From: a virus
DNA: 38,082 bases
Reading direction: 5' to 3' (one strand)
Virus record (IMG/VR): IMGVR_UViG_3300042309_000838
Location: 1-38,082 of that record
Positions 8,329-16,626 of the stretch are shown here, piece by piece (position 1 is the first letter of the stretch; every line of letters starts with the position of its first letter). A program made the position numbers and the translations under genes. Under the pieces are notes generated by a model, which was given only the letters and a program-made list of their open reading frames with translations, was not told the DNA's origin and searched no databases.

Positions 8329-9969
8329 ATGGCAGGATTTTTTGATGGAAAAGTAATTCCTACACCTCCCCCTGATTCCGACCCCAATCGTTACAATATC
8401 CTTGGTCTTAAGGACGTTGAGCCAAACCTTGGTGTTCCCCCCGCTGACAACTACGGGCTAACAAGTACAGTTGACGGAATTCGCTCTTGGACCCTTATTC
8501 CCCCGATTGGGCCTCAAGGTCCTCAAGGTCCTCAGGGTGCCCAGGGTATCGCTGGTCCACAAGGAGCTCAGGGTGCCCAGGGTAACACTGGTCCACAAGG
8601 AGCTCAAGGAGAGCAAGGAATTGCAGGTCCACAAGGAGCTCAAGGAGAGCAAGGAATTGCAGGTCCGCAAGGAGCTCAAGGAGGTCAAGGAATTGCAGGT
8701 CCACAAGGACCTACGGGTCCACAGGGGGCAACTGGGCCTGCTGGCGGAGGGATTTATGTTTTGTATCTTGACGATATAAGTAGCGGATTTAACGGTGTTC
8801 AAACTGTTTTCACTCTTCGGATTGCGGGGGCGACCCTTCCTTCTGCCGTAATTCAGACCGATTTAGTTTTGTTCGTTGGTGGTTCGATTCAACTTCCCGG
8901 TTCAGGATTTATTTGGGACTCTGCTACCAGTGTAGTAACATTCACCTCAGCACCCCCAAGCGGTTTCTCATTTGCTGGTTGGGTTGCAAACGGTGTTGCC
9001 AATCCTGGTCCCTCTGGTCCTCAGGGTGCCCAGGGTATCGCTGGTCCTCAAGGAAATCCAGGTCCACAAGGAGGACAAGGAGGACAAGGAATTGTAGGTC
9101 CACAAGGACCTCAAGGAAATCCAGGTCCACAAGGAGGACAAGGAGGACAAGGAATTGTAGGTCCACAAGGACCTCAAGGAGAGCAAGGAATTGCAGGTCC
9201 ACAGGGAGGACAAGGAGGACAAGGAATTGCAGGTCCACAAGGACCTCAAGGAGAGCAAGGAATTGCAGGTCCACAGGGAGGACAAGGGTTTCAAGGGGAG
9301 CAAGGATTCCAGGGAAATCCGGGTCCACAAGGACCTCCGGGTCCTCAAGGAGGACAAGGGTTTCAAGGGGAGCAAGGATTCCAGGGAAATCCGGGTCCAC
9401 AAGGAGGACAAGGGTTTCAAGGGGAGCAAGGATTCCAGGGAAATCCGGGTCCACAAGGAGCCCAAGGGTTTCAAGGAGAGCAAGGAATTGCAGGTCCACA
9501 AGGAGCTCAGGGTCCGCAAGGACCTCAAGGAGAGCAAGGATTCCAAGGAATTGCAGGTCCACAAGGACCTCAAGGAGAGCAAGGATTCCAAGGAATTGCA
9601 GGTCCACAAGGACCTCAAGGAGAGCAAGGAATTGCAGGTCCACAAGGACCCACTGGTCCGGTGTCTGTGCCAGGGGTTTCAGCTGTCGGGGATTTTTCTA
9701 TATTGTCTTTTTGGGTAACCATATACGGGGGGCCATACATCGACACGGTTAACCTAGGAGACCTCGTTTCAGGTTGGTCTTATTCTGGTCTGAACTCTCT
9801 TTACACCAACCCCTCACCGTCAGACCCTGGCGCTCCCTCTGGAGTTCAAGCGACGTGGGCAGGTGCGGCTGCTGGCACTTGGCAGGCACGCTCGTTTAGC
9901 AACGCGGCTGGTGTTGGTTACGACACAACGGGCTGGCGGCTTTATGCTCAATTCTGCAGAATAGCCTGA
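8329..9969 (+). CDS. Collagen-like tail fibre protein 2 (glutamine rich)
   Basis: This 546-residue paralogue of the 5817 protein has the same five-part plan. Residues 1-60 are the shared N-terminal anchor and 61-138 hold 26 Gly-X-Y triplets. Residues 139-226 are the shared beta domain ([13 protein letters not shown]), 227-445 hold 73 triplets, and 446-546 are a different C-terminal head ending FCRIA. The triplets are mainly GPQ, GEQ, GGQ, GFQ and GIA, with proline in X and glutamine in Y. I count Y-position proline in only 6 of 99. It is likely a trimeric fibre with another receptor specificity. Conserved ends around a changed head and shaft point to gene conversion or domain exchange between the two fibres. 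Confidence 0.85.
   Translation: MAGFFDGKVIPTPPPDSDPNRYNILGLKDVEPNLGVPPADNYGLTSTVDGIRSWTLIPPIGPQGPQGPQGAQGIAGPQGAQGAQGNTGPQGAQGEQGIAGPQGAQGEQGIAGPQGAQGGQGIAGPQGPTGPQGATGPAGGGIYVLYLDDISSGFNGVQTVFTLRIAGATLPSAVIQTDLVLFVGGSIQLPGSGFIWDSATSVVTFTSAPPSGFSFAGWVANGVANPGPSGPQGAQGIAGPQGNPGPQGGQGGQGIVGPQGPQGNPGPQGGQGGQGIVGPQGPQGEQGIAGPQGGQGGQGIAGPQGPQGEQGIAGPQGGQGFQGEQGFQGNPGPQGPPGPQGGQGFQGEQGFQGNPGPQGGQGFQGEQGFQGNPGPQGAQGFQGEQGIAGPQGAQGPQGPQGEQGFQGIAGPQGPQGEQGFQGIAGPQGPQGEQGIAGPQGPTGPVSVPGVSAVGDFSILSFWVTIYGGPYIDTVNLGDLVSGWSYSGLNSLYTNPSPSDPGAPSGVQATWAGAAAGTWQARSFSNAAGVGYDTTGWRLYAQFCRIA
8509..8742 (+). repeat. Collagen-like Gly-X-Y tract, first block of fibre 2
   Basis: There are 26 uninterrupted triplets. 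A 45-base unit encoding [12 protein letters not shown]-type sequence is repeated almost perfectly. Confidence 0.9.
9007..9660 (+). repeat. Collagen-like Gly-X-Y tract, second block of fibre 2
   Basis: There are 73 uninterrupted triplets. Longer units are nearly identical at the DNA level, for example the [16 protein letters not shown] unit present three times between 9280 and 9460. This points to recent expansion. Confidence 0.9.
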
Positions 9970-10041
9970 GTCTATTTTCTTAGACCCACATTAAACTGAA
10001 AAAGTTGAAGTTGAGCTGACCTGTCACACTCAAAAACTCAA

Positions 10042-10078
10042 ATGTCAAACCCACTAATTTCAAAACTTTGCACAAACT
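10042..10078 (+). pseudogene. Remnant of an oxygenase gene start (MSNPLI)
   Basis: AATGTCAAACCCACT is identical to the 15 bases at the start of the oxygenase gene (7588-7602), giving MSNPLI in both. The frame runs only 23 codons, ending at TAG 10111-10113 inside the 10079 gene. It is best read as what remains after an oxygenase copy was deleted from this module. A tiny translated peptide cannot be excluded. Confidence 0.7.
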
Positions 10079-10396
10079 ATGGCTTACTCTTGCTCGCAAC
10101 CTTATCACTTTAGTGAAATTCAGGCTGGAATTTCCCTGACCTGGAATCACCCAACTTTCGGCCCCATCCCGTTTCTAGCGATGCCAAACGACGTGGAACC
10201 CTACGGAGTTGAAATCTACAATGAAGCACTGGCCGGTGAGTACGGCCCTGTGGTCTCTTACGCGGACTCCCATTGGTACTCCACAACGGACGGAAATGTG
10301 TGGCAAGGTAAAACTTACGGTGTCGGAGGTCTAATGATTTCTCCCACCGGAGAACAACCCCCGAACTCAACTCAAACACCTCCTCCACAACCCTGA
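10079..10396 (+). CDS. MxYS-family small protein, copy 2
   Basis: This 105-residue paralogue of the proteins at 7229 and 20366 shares MAYSCSQPY at the start, NEALAGEYGPVVSYADSHWY in the middle and SPTGEQPPNSTQTPP at the end. The ATG is fixed by homology of the MxYS start. It precedes the chaperone gene at 10403 by only 6 bases; the third copy at 20366 overlaps its chaperone by 4. The repeated pairing suggests that the two proteins act together in maturing or attaching a fibre. No named domain is recognised. Confidence 0.72.
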   Translation: MAYSCSQPYHFSEIQAGISLTWNHPTFGPIPFLAMPNDVEPYGVEIYNEALAGEYGPVVSYADSHWYSTTDGNVWQGKTYGVGGLMISPTGEQPPNSTQTPPPQP

Positions 10397-10402
10397 GTTA
10401 AA

Positions 10403-10741
10403 ATGTTACAACCCCAAAACCTATTTGTCAGCTGGGACGGAGAGGGCTGGCGTCAGTCCCCCTTTGACTGGAACAACTCTCTGGATGACTCGAAAGAGTT
10501 TATGATCTCTCAGACGGATTCTTTCGCTTACAAAACTTTATCCCCGAGCGACTGGTACGTTACACGTCAAGTTGAAGAAGCGGTTCCCGTTCCAGCGGAA
10601 CTGGGCGCATGGCGTCAGGAAATCCGGAACTCAGCCAGAATCAAGAGAGAAAGTGTGCTGGAATGCGACACGAAAGAAGAGCTGAACACGTACACCAAGA
10701 GCGAAGAATACCTGTTCTGGCCTGATCAACCACCTGCCTGA
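10403..10741 (+). CDS. Tail fibre assembly chaperone-like protein, copy 1
   Basis: This 112-residue protein carries the pattern I associate with phage tail assembly chaperones (Phage_tail_APC type): LSPSDWYVTRQVEEAVPVP, then WRQEIRNSA at residues about 72-80. It ends with a charged helix and EEYLFWPDQP. Its paralogue at 20695 shares SDWxVxRQ, TWRQEIRxxA, KEELxxYTxSxxYLxWPD. Such chaperones help fold or trimerise fibre tips and are usually not in the virion. Location directly after fibre 2 and its MxYS partner fits that role. The family call is by motif memory, so moderately sure. Confidence 0.65.
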   Translation: MLQPQNLFVSWDGEGWRQSPFDWNNSLDDSKEFMISQTDSFAYKTLSPSDWYVTRQVEEAVPVPAELGAWRQEIRNSARIKRESVLECDTKEELNTYTKSEEYLFWPDQPPA

Positions 10742-10751
10742 GCCCGTTAGA

Positions 10752-10768
10752 GGGTAAAACCTTATAAA
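10752..10768 (+). promoter_or_regulatory. GGGTAAAA box followed by TATAAA
   Basis: GGGTAAAAC is followed 11 bases from its first G by TATAAA (10763-10768), within the short dyad CCTTATAAAGG. It opens the adhesin locus, 21 bases before the ATG at 10790. This is the best-formed copy of the element. Confidence 0.6.
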
Positions 10769-10789
10769 GGACTCCAGTTCGCGCAAGCC

Positions 10790-11950
10790 ATGACTGTAAC
10801 AAAGACTTCGCACTCTCTCAGCTCTTCTTGGACTCAAGAACAATTTCTAGATGATCTGCTGAAGCCAGCATTCATCGATGCCGGTCTGATTGCAACGGAT
10901 TGGCACGATAGTTTCACAACCACGGGAGGAGGCGGATGTGGCGGTCCATCACAAGGAATGCCCGGCAGCCCAGGGGTGTCCTACCCTGTCAGAATTCTGA
11001 AACTAACTTACGATAATGCCAAAACTTACGGAAACACTCACATCGCCCTGAGTGCGAGCACCGCCGCTGCCCATAGAAACTTGGCAATTCGTCTAACCTC
11101 AAGCGACTGGGATTCCGCAACTAATACACCCAACGGTACGGGTGGCGGCCTAGATTGGAGCGGAACACAAAAGACCGTACCCCGCTGGTACGGTGACAGC
11201 GTTTCAGGATCTTACGTACCCTTCTTTCCGCCTTACAATTACCCATGTAACGCTGGCGTTGGAGGATACACTGCAGTGCAGCACGGGGCTTTCGTAGCTT
11301 CGATAGTCAACACCGGCACGGTTGTCGCGGAAGTGTACAGAAGTTCTTTGAACCCCGCCTTCAGCGTGATCAGACTTTCCGGTGCGGGATTTAACGGTGG
11401 CGTACCAATAATGATGACGTTCGTAGCTCCGGGAATGAGCGTTCCGGGCTGGATCGATCTTGACAAAGTCAATATGAACCCGATGTTTTATATTGCGGAG
11501 GCCGGCAATGGGTCAACTGTTAATGCAACACTCTCGATGAGGTCAGTCCACCGACTTCGTCGTTCAGCACTGCATTCTGGTGTGGACACTTCGACTTCAG
11601 AAGATCAACTTCAGTCAAGCACTATTACTGAGCTCAGCTACACCTCTTGTAGCACAGGTTTAGAGACCATGGGAGCTATTACTATACCGAGTTATTACTC
11701 GTCAGGTCTTACAAATCCTGCTTTTACCAGCAATGTCGCTCCGATCATTACTGGTCTTCCCTTCTCCATGCTCACCACTGACCCGTGGCCTGCGGATTTT
11801 GGTTTCTGGGCTCCATTTGGAACTAACACATATGATAACGGCGACACTTTGTCAATCTCTGCTGGCACTAATGAGTGGGAGGTGATTGATGGAGTTGCCC
11901 TTCCGACTGACAGTTACGCTTCCCTTCTCCTGCTGGCCAGAGTTGCCTAA
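10790..11950 (+). CDS. Putative tail fibre/adhesin, module A gene 1
   Basis: This 386-residue protein is paralogous to the one at 15578. Both open with (T/A)VTK...S, then AFIDAGL and WHDxF; both have WxDLD in the middle. Both end with LPxxxxxxxPxxxDFG, then NEWEV or EEWEI, and close in ARVA or ARVV. A glycine-rich loop (TTTGGGGCGGPSQ) sits near residue 45. No enzyme motif is seen. It opens a gene set that is duplicated as a block downstream. Its position after a TATAAA-containing GGGTAAAA element and among adhesins suggests a late-expressed virion surface protein. The function is inferred from context. Confidence 0.65.
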   Translation: MTVTKTSHSLSSSWTQEQFLDDLLKPAFIDAGLIATDWHDSFTTTGGGGCGGPSQGMPGSPGVSYPVRILKLTYDNAKTYGNTHIALSASTAAAHRNLAIRLTSSDWDSATNTPNGTGGGLDWSGTQKTVPRWYGDSVSGSYVPFFPPYNYPCNAGVGGYTAVQHGAFVASIVNTGTVVAEVYRSSLNPAFSVIRLSGAGFNGGVPIMMTFVAPGMSVPGWIDLDKVNMNPMFYIAEAGNGSTVNATLSMRSVHRLRRSALHSGVDTSTSEDQLQSSTITELSYTSCSTGLETMGAITIPSYYSSGLTNPAFTSNVAPIITGLPFSMLTTDPWPADFGFWAPFGTNTYDNGDTLSISAGTNEWEVIDGVALPTDSYASLLLLARVA

Positions 11951-12393
11951 TGGCGACTTACATTATTACCGATAGCGTATATGCTGCGGGTTCGTACTCT
12001 GCGGCGTATTTAGGGACAGGAACCGCGACTCTCACACCCATCGACATAGTCGACGACGTATACGCTTCGGGTTCGTACTCCCTGGTGTACTACGGAACCG
12101 GGTTCGCCACCCTGAAGCCCCTTCAAATTACTGATGCGGTCTACTCCGCGTATACGTCTTACTCTGTTGGTTTCCTATCCACAGTGGGCGCAAGCCTGGT
12201 GCCAAACTCAACACAGGGTTTGTACTCAGCTTACATCAATGGATACGCTCCGACGTCTATCTCAACTATTTCCGCAATTTTATCGCCGACGGATATTTCA
12301 GGAACGTTGGTGATGGGCGCATTTCTGTTCCCTGCACAAACTCCAACTGGGCCGACAACGGGGCAGATTTGGCCCCTTGGTTGGCCGTATTAA
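11950..12393 (+). CDS. Small repeat protein with C-terminal GQIWP motif, module A gene 2
   Basis: This 147-residue protein has a start codon that shares one base with the previous stop (TAATG). It has three degenerate repeats of about 27 residues: DSVYAAGSYSAAYLGTGTAT, DDVYASGSYSLVYYGTGFAT, DAVYSAYTSYSVGFLST. It ends PTTGQIWPLGWPY. The counterparts at 16627 and 16837 start MATFPI and carry TLPTxGQ(V/I)WP, so this is the module A version of that pair. The repeated tyrosine-rich strands suggest a beta-structured surface protein. No named domain is recognised. Confidence 0.6.
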   Translation: MATYIITDSVYAAGSYSAAYLGTGTATLTPIDIVDDVYASGSYSLVYYGTGFATLKPLQITDAVYSAYTSYSVGFLSTVGASLVPNSTQGLYSAYINGYAPTSISTISAILSPTDISGTLVMGAFLFPAQTPTGPTTGQIWPLGWPY

Positions 12394-12430
12394 CTCAAAA
12401 TCTCAGTTCACTTGCGTTAGAACTTCTCCA

Positions 12431-12438
12431 GGGTAAAA
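12431..12438 (+). promoter_or_regulatory. GGGTAAAA intergenic box
   Basis: GGGTAAAATTTG lies in the 72-base gap between 12393 and the ATG at 12466. TTAGT follows at about the spacing where other copies have TATA. It could give internal expression of the adhesin genes. Confidence 0.4.
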
Positions 12439-12465
12439 TTTGTTAGTTCTTGCGATTTTACAAAA

Positions 12466-12834
12466 ATGGCAGCCCCCAACATTAAAAGCTCGGCGACTTT
12501 GACATCTGTTTACGGAAAGTCAGCTGGTTATGCGGTTACTACGACTATGGCCGCAGCACTCAGCAATGCCGCCAGTAGTGGCAAACTGTTGAAAATTAAC
12601 TCCGTATACTGCGCCAACGTGGACGGCTCCGCAGCTGCTGACATCAGCCTGGAGCTTTACGACGGGACCACCGGCTTCAATGTCGCCAGCACGATTGCCG
12701 TTCCAGCTGACGCTACGCAGGTGTTGGTGACGCGGGAAGCATACATTTACTTGGAGGAAGGACAAAGCCTTCGTGCGCAAGCCAGCTCCGATAGTGATCT
12801 GGAACTTGTTATCAGCTACGAGGAAATCAGCTGA
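12466..12834 (+). CDS. Small beta-structured protein, module A gene 3 (full-length form)
   Basis: This 122-residue protein starts MAAPNIKSS and ends in the strand LELVISYEEIS. Its core has the strands KLLKINSVYCANV, DISLELYDG and QVLVTREAYIYLEEGQSLRAQ. It resembles small phage adaptor or decoration proteins built on a beta sandwich, and loosely the 5478 protein. The stop TGA overlaps the ATG of the tagged adhesin at 12834, so the two are translationally coupled. The same pair is repeated at 17325/17519, where this gene has lost about 58 internal codons. A role in mounting the adhesin is inferred from that coupling. Confidence 0.65.
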   Translation: MAAPNIKSSATLTSVYGKSAGYAVTTTMAAALSNAASSGKLLKINSVYCANVDGSAAADISLELYDGTTGFNVASTIAVPADATQVLVTREAYIYLEEGQSLRAQASSDSDLELVISYEEIS

Positions 12835-13403
12835 TGATCGGCATCGGAACGAATGGCGGACTGATCGGCCCACGGCGTGTTCCGAGTACCGGAAGCGCCA
12901 GCGGGGTCTGGGATCCTGAGGAACAAAAGCTCGCAAAGGGTGCGGGGATTTGGCCTATTAATGCGTCAAATTCAGCAAGGTACTTTCGGTTAGCAAATTT
13001 TGCCAACACGGCACTTGATAGTGATACTTTAGACTTTGGTGAGATTGAAGTTTACGACGGCAACACTCTGCATACCGGAATTACATGCACAAGCAACATC
13101 ACATGGAATGCCGGTCAAAATAGCTATCTTGTCGATGGCATTACGGGTCAATTCACCCGTTCGTATGTTCAAAGCTGGAGCAGTATACGGTCAACAGCAA
13201 CTATTACATTGGATCTTGGCTCAACTAAAACCGTCACTCACATAAAAATCTTTTGCCTTTATGCCGCAAATAGATTTCCTGCATCATTTGACCTACAAAG
13301 CTCGGCTGACAACACAAGTTACGGCTACCTTGCCACAGTAACAGTTGGAACTTTAACTGCTATAGGTGATTTCGCTTACTCCAGTAGCAAGTTGGCCATC
13401 TAA
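12834..13403 (+). CDS. NGGL-tagged adhesin 1, discoidin (F5/8 type C)-like head
   Basis: This 189-residue protein has an N-terminal tag at residues 6-41 reading NGGLIGPRR, SASGVW, EEQ and AGIWP, shared with the proteins at 13454, 14242 and 17519. Residues 48-189 resemble a discoidin/F5-8C domain: RYFRLANFAN, FGEIEVYDG, ATITLDLGS, VTHIKIF, SFDLQSSADNTSY. Such domains bind sugars or lipids on cell surfaces. No enzyme motif is seen. It is coupled to the gene at 12466. Likely a receptor-binding or capsid/tail decoration protein; the tag may be the part that docks on the particle. Confidence 0.7.
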   Translation: MIGIGTNGGLIGPRRVPSTGSASGVWDPEEQKLAKGAGIWPINASNSARYFRLANFANTALDSDTLDFGEIEVYDGNTLHTGITCTSNITWNAGQNSYLVDGITGQFTRSYVQSWSSIRSTATITLDLGSTKTVTHIKIFCLYAANRFPASFDLQSSADNTSYGYLATVTVGTLTAIGDFAYSSSKLAI

Positions 13404-13453
13404 TCATGCTTTGCTCCCATAACGCCACCCCCGCATCACCGGAGCCCTGAATC

Positions 13454-14239
13454 ATGGCACTAATCGGTTACAACGGCGGCCTTCGAGGCAAGCCCCGCAT
13501 CCCCTCTACCAGCAACGCCAGCGGTATCTGGGATCTTGACGAGCAGAAGATCGCGGCGAGCGCAGGGATCTGGCCAAGCGCAGGCGGCGACCCGTACTGG
13601 GCCAGTGTATCCCTGCTGGTCCCGATGACTGGCGCGGACGGCAGCACGACATTCACGGATGTCAGCAGCTTTGCTAGGGCGATCACCCGCACGGCGCCTG
13701 CTGAGATTGACGATGCCCGCTGGCCGTTTGCTGGCGCTGGATCGAGCGGCCTGTTCGGCTCTGGCGGCCGGTTGGAGACGACACTTGACACAGCCTTGGG
13801 GACAGGAGACTGGACGATTGAAGGCTTTGTGTATGTTCCTTCTCGGGCGGCGGTAACGCCCATTGTCACGATTGGGCGTTACTATCAAGCAACCGGTCTC
13901 ATGTTATATATCGACATCGACGGCAAGCTGGGAACCTATAGCGAGCTTGGCAGCTTTTTTGTGCAGAGCACATCAACATTGGCTATCGGCAGCTTCCCGC
14001 ACATCGCCCTAGTTAAGTCCAGCGGCACCATCACCCAGTACATCGAAGGAACGGCAGGAGGAAGCGCGTCAAACTCGCAGAATCTTTCAGAGGTGGATGT
14101 CAGAATCGCCGCCGAGTATTACAACACCACATACGGGCCGGGCCTCATCAGCAACATGGGGCAATTCAGGATCACTCGCGGCGTTGCCCGCTATACCTCC
14201 GACTTCACACCTCCCACCGCTCCCTTCCCCAACTTCTAA
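13454..14239 (+). CDS. NGGL-tagged adhesin 2, LamG/concanavalin-like head
   Basis: This 261-residue protein has the tag NGGLRGKPR, NASGIW, DEQ and AGIWP at residues 7-41. Residues about 48-261 are a LamG-type jelly roll: GDWTIEGFVYVP, then HIALVKSSGTITQYIEG, ending FRITRGVARYTSDFTPPTAP, a very typical LamG_3 ending. The family binds glycans. Base composition differs from its neighbours: two 60-base samples counted by hand gave 63% and 57% G+C, against 45% in a sample from the gene at 11950. That fits recent arrival of the head domain by horizontal transfer. Confidence 0.78.
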   Translation: MALIGYNGGLRGKPRIPSTSNASGIWDLDEQKIAASAGIWPSAGGDPYWASVSLLVPMTGADGSTTFTDVSSFARAITRTAPAEIDDARWPFAGAGSSGLFGSGGRLETTLDTALGTGDWTIEGFVYVPSRAAVTPIVTIGRYYQATGLMLYIDIDGKLGTYSELGSFFVQSTSTLAIGSFPHIALVKSSGTITQYIEGTAGGSASNSQNLSEVDVRIAAEYYNTTYGPGLISNMGQFRITRGVARYTSDFTPPTAPFPNF

Positions 14240-14241
14240 CC

Positions 14242-15522
14242 ATGCCACGTCTCGGAAGCAACGGCGGCCTCATGGGCCCACGCCGCGTCTCTACTACAAG
14301 CAACGCCAGCGGCAGTTGGCTGCTCGATGAGCAGTGCGATGCGCAGAGGGCAGGGATCTGGCCAGTAATTCCGGGCGGTGAAATTCCCGTCGGGTCAATC
14401 ACCTATAGCCAGTCATCTGTCTATTCGGGCGTCAGCCCAGCAGACAACGCAACCATGACAAATGGGTCGTTCTTGGATAGCAGAACGGCAACCAGTGCCA
14501 ATGGTCCTAGCGGCGTCATTGAGTGGGTGCGAATGGATCTTGGAGCGGTGTATCAGGTCGGGTCCGTGGTGATTGGAACGGGCACTTCGAATGTTCCGGG
14601 AGGATGGAGTAAGATTTGGTCAGAAAATAGAGATGTTGAGTATTCGATTGATGGAACAAATTGGACCTATGCTTTTACGACTCCGGGGATCCACGGAGGT
14701 CAGCCCCCCACTGTTTTTCCGGCCGATGGTATTTATACTTACCCCGTAGATTTTACTGCCCGTTACATCAGGTTCTCAAAGGGAGCAGTCGGTGGGAACT
14801 ATGTGCTGATCTCGGAGTTCTACGCTCTGGCGCCAGGACAAACGTACAGCCCAAATCCCATCCCCGCACTGTCCCCCGTTCTCTGGTACGACTTTGCCGA
14901 TGAATCGACTGTTACCACTTCGGGAACTGCGATCACGTCGGTTACAGACAAGGGAAGCAATGGCTGGACATTATCAGTTGGCGGCACAAGCCCACAGTAT
15001 GTTACTGGTATCAACGGCAAAAAATGCCTGGACTGGGGCGCAAGTCCAGCTCATAGCAACTTCATGTACCACGCTAATAACGATGGCACTCCAATAACAA
15101 TCGGGGAAGTGTATGTGGTTGTCGATGCTGCTTTTGGCGGCACCGCAGGCAACTATGCCGGTCTTCTTACCGCACACAATGGTAATTGGTACGTGCTGGC
15201 AATCGCCTCATCGTTGACGGAAGACGGGACTGGTTTTAACCAGCTTTCCATCAATAACAGTAGTAACAAGTTTTCAGGCGACTTGTTTGGTTCACCCTCT
15301 ATCGATTTTCCTGCCATTATGCGAATCAATAGCTCCTCCGGTAACACGATCTTCTCAAGTTCTGGTATTCAAATAGGCAACGATCGCAACTTCTCCTACC
15401 TCAACCGTGGCTGGTCCGGCCTGATTGGCGAGTACGTCATCTTCCCCTCCGCCCTAAGCCCCACTGACCGCGACGCCGTACAGGCATGGCTTGCCACAAA
15501 ATGGGGCATTACACTGGTTTGA
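14242..15522 (+). CDS. NGGL-tagged adhesin 3, discoidin plus LamG-like heads
   Basis: This 426-residue protein starts 2 bases after the previous stop. The tag (NGGLMGPRR, NASGSW, DEQ, AGIWP) covers residues 6-41. Residues about 50-195 are discoidin-like (EWVRMDLGAVYQVGSVVIG, VEYSIDGTNW, ARYIRFSKG). Residues about 208-426 are a LamG-like domain (PVLWYDFADESTVTT, TDKGSNGW, INGKKCLDWG) ending LATKWGITLV. This last domain and the intergenic bases after it recur in the 17519 gene. Two sugar-binding modules on one tag make it the most elaborate member of the set. Receptor binding is the likely role. Confidence 0.78.
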   Translation: MPRLGSNGGLMGPRRVSTTSNASGSWLLDEQCDAQRAGIWPVIPGGEIPVGSITYSQSSVYSGVSPADNATMTNGSFLDSRTATSANGPSGVIEWVRMDLGAVYQVGSVVIGTGTSNVPGGWSKIWSENRDVEYSIDGTNWTYAFTTPGIHGGQPPTVFPADGIYTYPVDFTARYIRFSKGAVGGNYVLISEFYALAPGQTYSPNPIPALSPVLWYDFADESTVTTSGTAITSVTDKGSNGWTLSVGGTSPQYVTGINGKKCLDWGASPAHSNFMYHANNDGTPITIGEVYVVVDAAFGGTAGNYAGLLTAHNGNWYVLAIASSLTEDGTGFNQLSINNSSNKFSGDLFGSPSIDFPAIMRINSSSGNTIFSSSGIQIGNDRNFSYLNRGWSGLIGEYVIFPSALSPTDRDAVQAWLATKWGITLV

Positions 15523-15527
15523 CCGCA

Positions 15528-15544
15528 GGGTAAAACCGTATATC
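15528..15544 (+). promoter_or_regulatory. GGGTAAAA box followed by TATATC
   Basis: GGGTAAAAC is followed 11 bases from its first G by TATATC (15539-15544). The preceding TTTGACCGCA is shared with the copy after the 17519 gene, so the box was duplicated with the gene end. It opens module B. Confidence 0.5.
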
Positions 15545-15577
15545 AGACCAACTCTTAGACCCTGTTCTGTTCAGATT

Positions 15578-16624
15578 ATGGCCGTAACAAAACAAATTTA
15601 CTCGCTGACAGTTGGCTTCAGCCCAACCGATGTCATCAACCAACTGGGGCAAGCTTTCATCGACGCGGGTTTAATGGTCGGTTGGCACGACCAATTCACG
15701 ATAGGCAACTCTAGATTTGCCGTTTATGAGTGTGTTTATGATGGCGCAAAGCAATTTGGGACAACCTACTACGTGTTCTGGGTCAGTCCTACTCGAGCTG
15801 GTTGTTTTGTTGGAACAAATGGCTGGGAAACGGTCGCTCACACATTCACGGGCACTCAGTATTTAGACTACGCGCTCCAGCCGTCAGATGCCTACGGTCA
15901 ATCGCTGGATTATGGCGGTGGTGCAACAAGTCTCACATCACCGATGACTTTCAGCAACGCTACCACGCTTGACATATTCAGGTATACTTCTACGGCTGAT
16001 TCAAAACAAAGTTGGTTTTTGTTTAGACAAGGTCTACCTGTCTCATATCCTTTCGCAATTCATCGCGCTGATACTCCTTTGTACTCGTGGTTGGACTTGG
16101 ACACGGGTATGATCCCAGGTCTTTATAGCGTAGCCGCCGGCACATCTAATGCGACAGGATCTGTTCAATTTTACCTTCAAGAAAACATTCAAAGAGCCTA
16201 TCCCTACGGTCAAGCACAGGTAGGTGCGCCTAACCCTTATTACTATAATGCGTACGGCTGGCACGGCTTGTGGTGTGGTACGTATGCTTACTACGGCACG
16301 GGAAAAGTCTATGGCGGTTGGAACGTGAATGCCAGCTTCGGAGTGAACGGGAAAGTAATTATCCCCGTGGGTTCCCCCGAGGTTAACCCAGCGTATCTAG
16401 CCCCGTTCAACCCAATTTGCTCCGAACTTCCTTGGACTTCTTTCTCCTCAACCCCTCTGGCGACTGATTTCGGAGTCTATATGCACTACGCCAACAACAC
16501 ACTAAACTTCGAAGACCGGTTCGTCGTTGACCCCGGCGTCGAAGAGTGGGAAATTCTCAACTGCACAAATAACGCCACGGTTACAACTGCCGTTAGCCCA
16601 ACATTCCTGGCTCGTGTGGTCTAA
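15578..16624 (+). CDS. Putative tail fibre/adhesin, module B gene 1
   Basis: This 348-residue protein is paralogous to the one at 10790. The ATG at 15578 (MAVTKQIYSL) is chosen because it matches the MTVTK start of the paralogue; an earlier in-frame ATG at 15491 would overlap the previous gene. Shared marks are QAFIDAGLMVGWHDQF, YSWLDLDTGM, LPWTSFSSTPLATDFGVY, EEWEILN and the end FLARVV. The middle is tyrosine- and glycine-rich. The C-terminal phrase resembles cyanophage tail proteins that I recall. No catalytic motif is seen. A virion surface protein is likely. Confidence 0.68.
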   Translation: MAVTKQIYSLTVGFSPTDVINQLGQAFIDAGLMVGWHDQFTIGNSRFAVYECVYDGAKQFGTTYYVFWVSPTRAGCFVGTNGWETVAHTFTGTQYLDYALQPSDAYGQSLDYGGGATSLTSPMTFSNATTLDIFRYTSTADSKQSWFLFRQGLPVSYPFAIHRADTPLYSWLDLDTGMIPGLYSVAAGTSNATGSVQFYLQENIQRAYPYGQAQVGAPNPYYYNAYGWHGLWCGTYAYYGTGKVYGGWNVNASFGVNGKVIIPVGSPEVNPAYLAPFNPICSELPWTSFSSTPLATDFGVYMHYANNTLNFEDRFVVDPGVEEWEILNCTNNATVTTAVSPTFLARVV

Positions 16625-16626
16625 CG

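Noticed and set aside
9007-9660. CRISPR-like array suggested by regular DNA repeats
   Set aside because: Repeats are multiples of 9 bases, in frame and translated as collagen triplets; there are no unique spacers.
8913-9752. Long frames overlapping fibre 2 (279 codons plus, 233 and 225 codons minus)
   Set aside because: Again caused by the Gly-X-Y repeat; the products are Ser/Arg/Thr or Leu/Val/Asp repeats with no domain.
9970-9990. Weak hairpin GTCTA/TAGAC after fibre 2 as a terminator
   Set aside because: The stem has five pairs and no T run.
15491-15577. Upstream ATG for the module B fibre gene
   Set aside because: It overlaps the end of the previous gene and precedes the GGGTAAAA box; homology to the 10790 start supports 15578.
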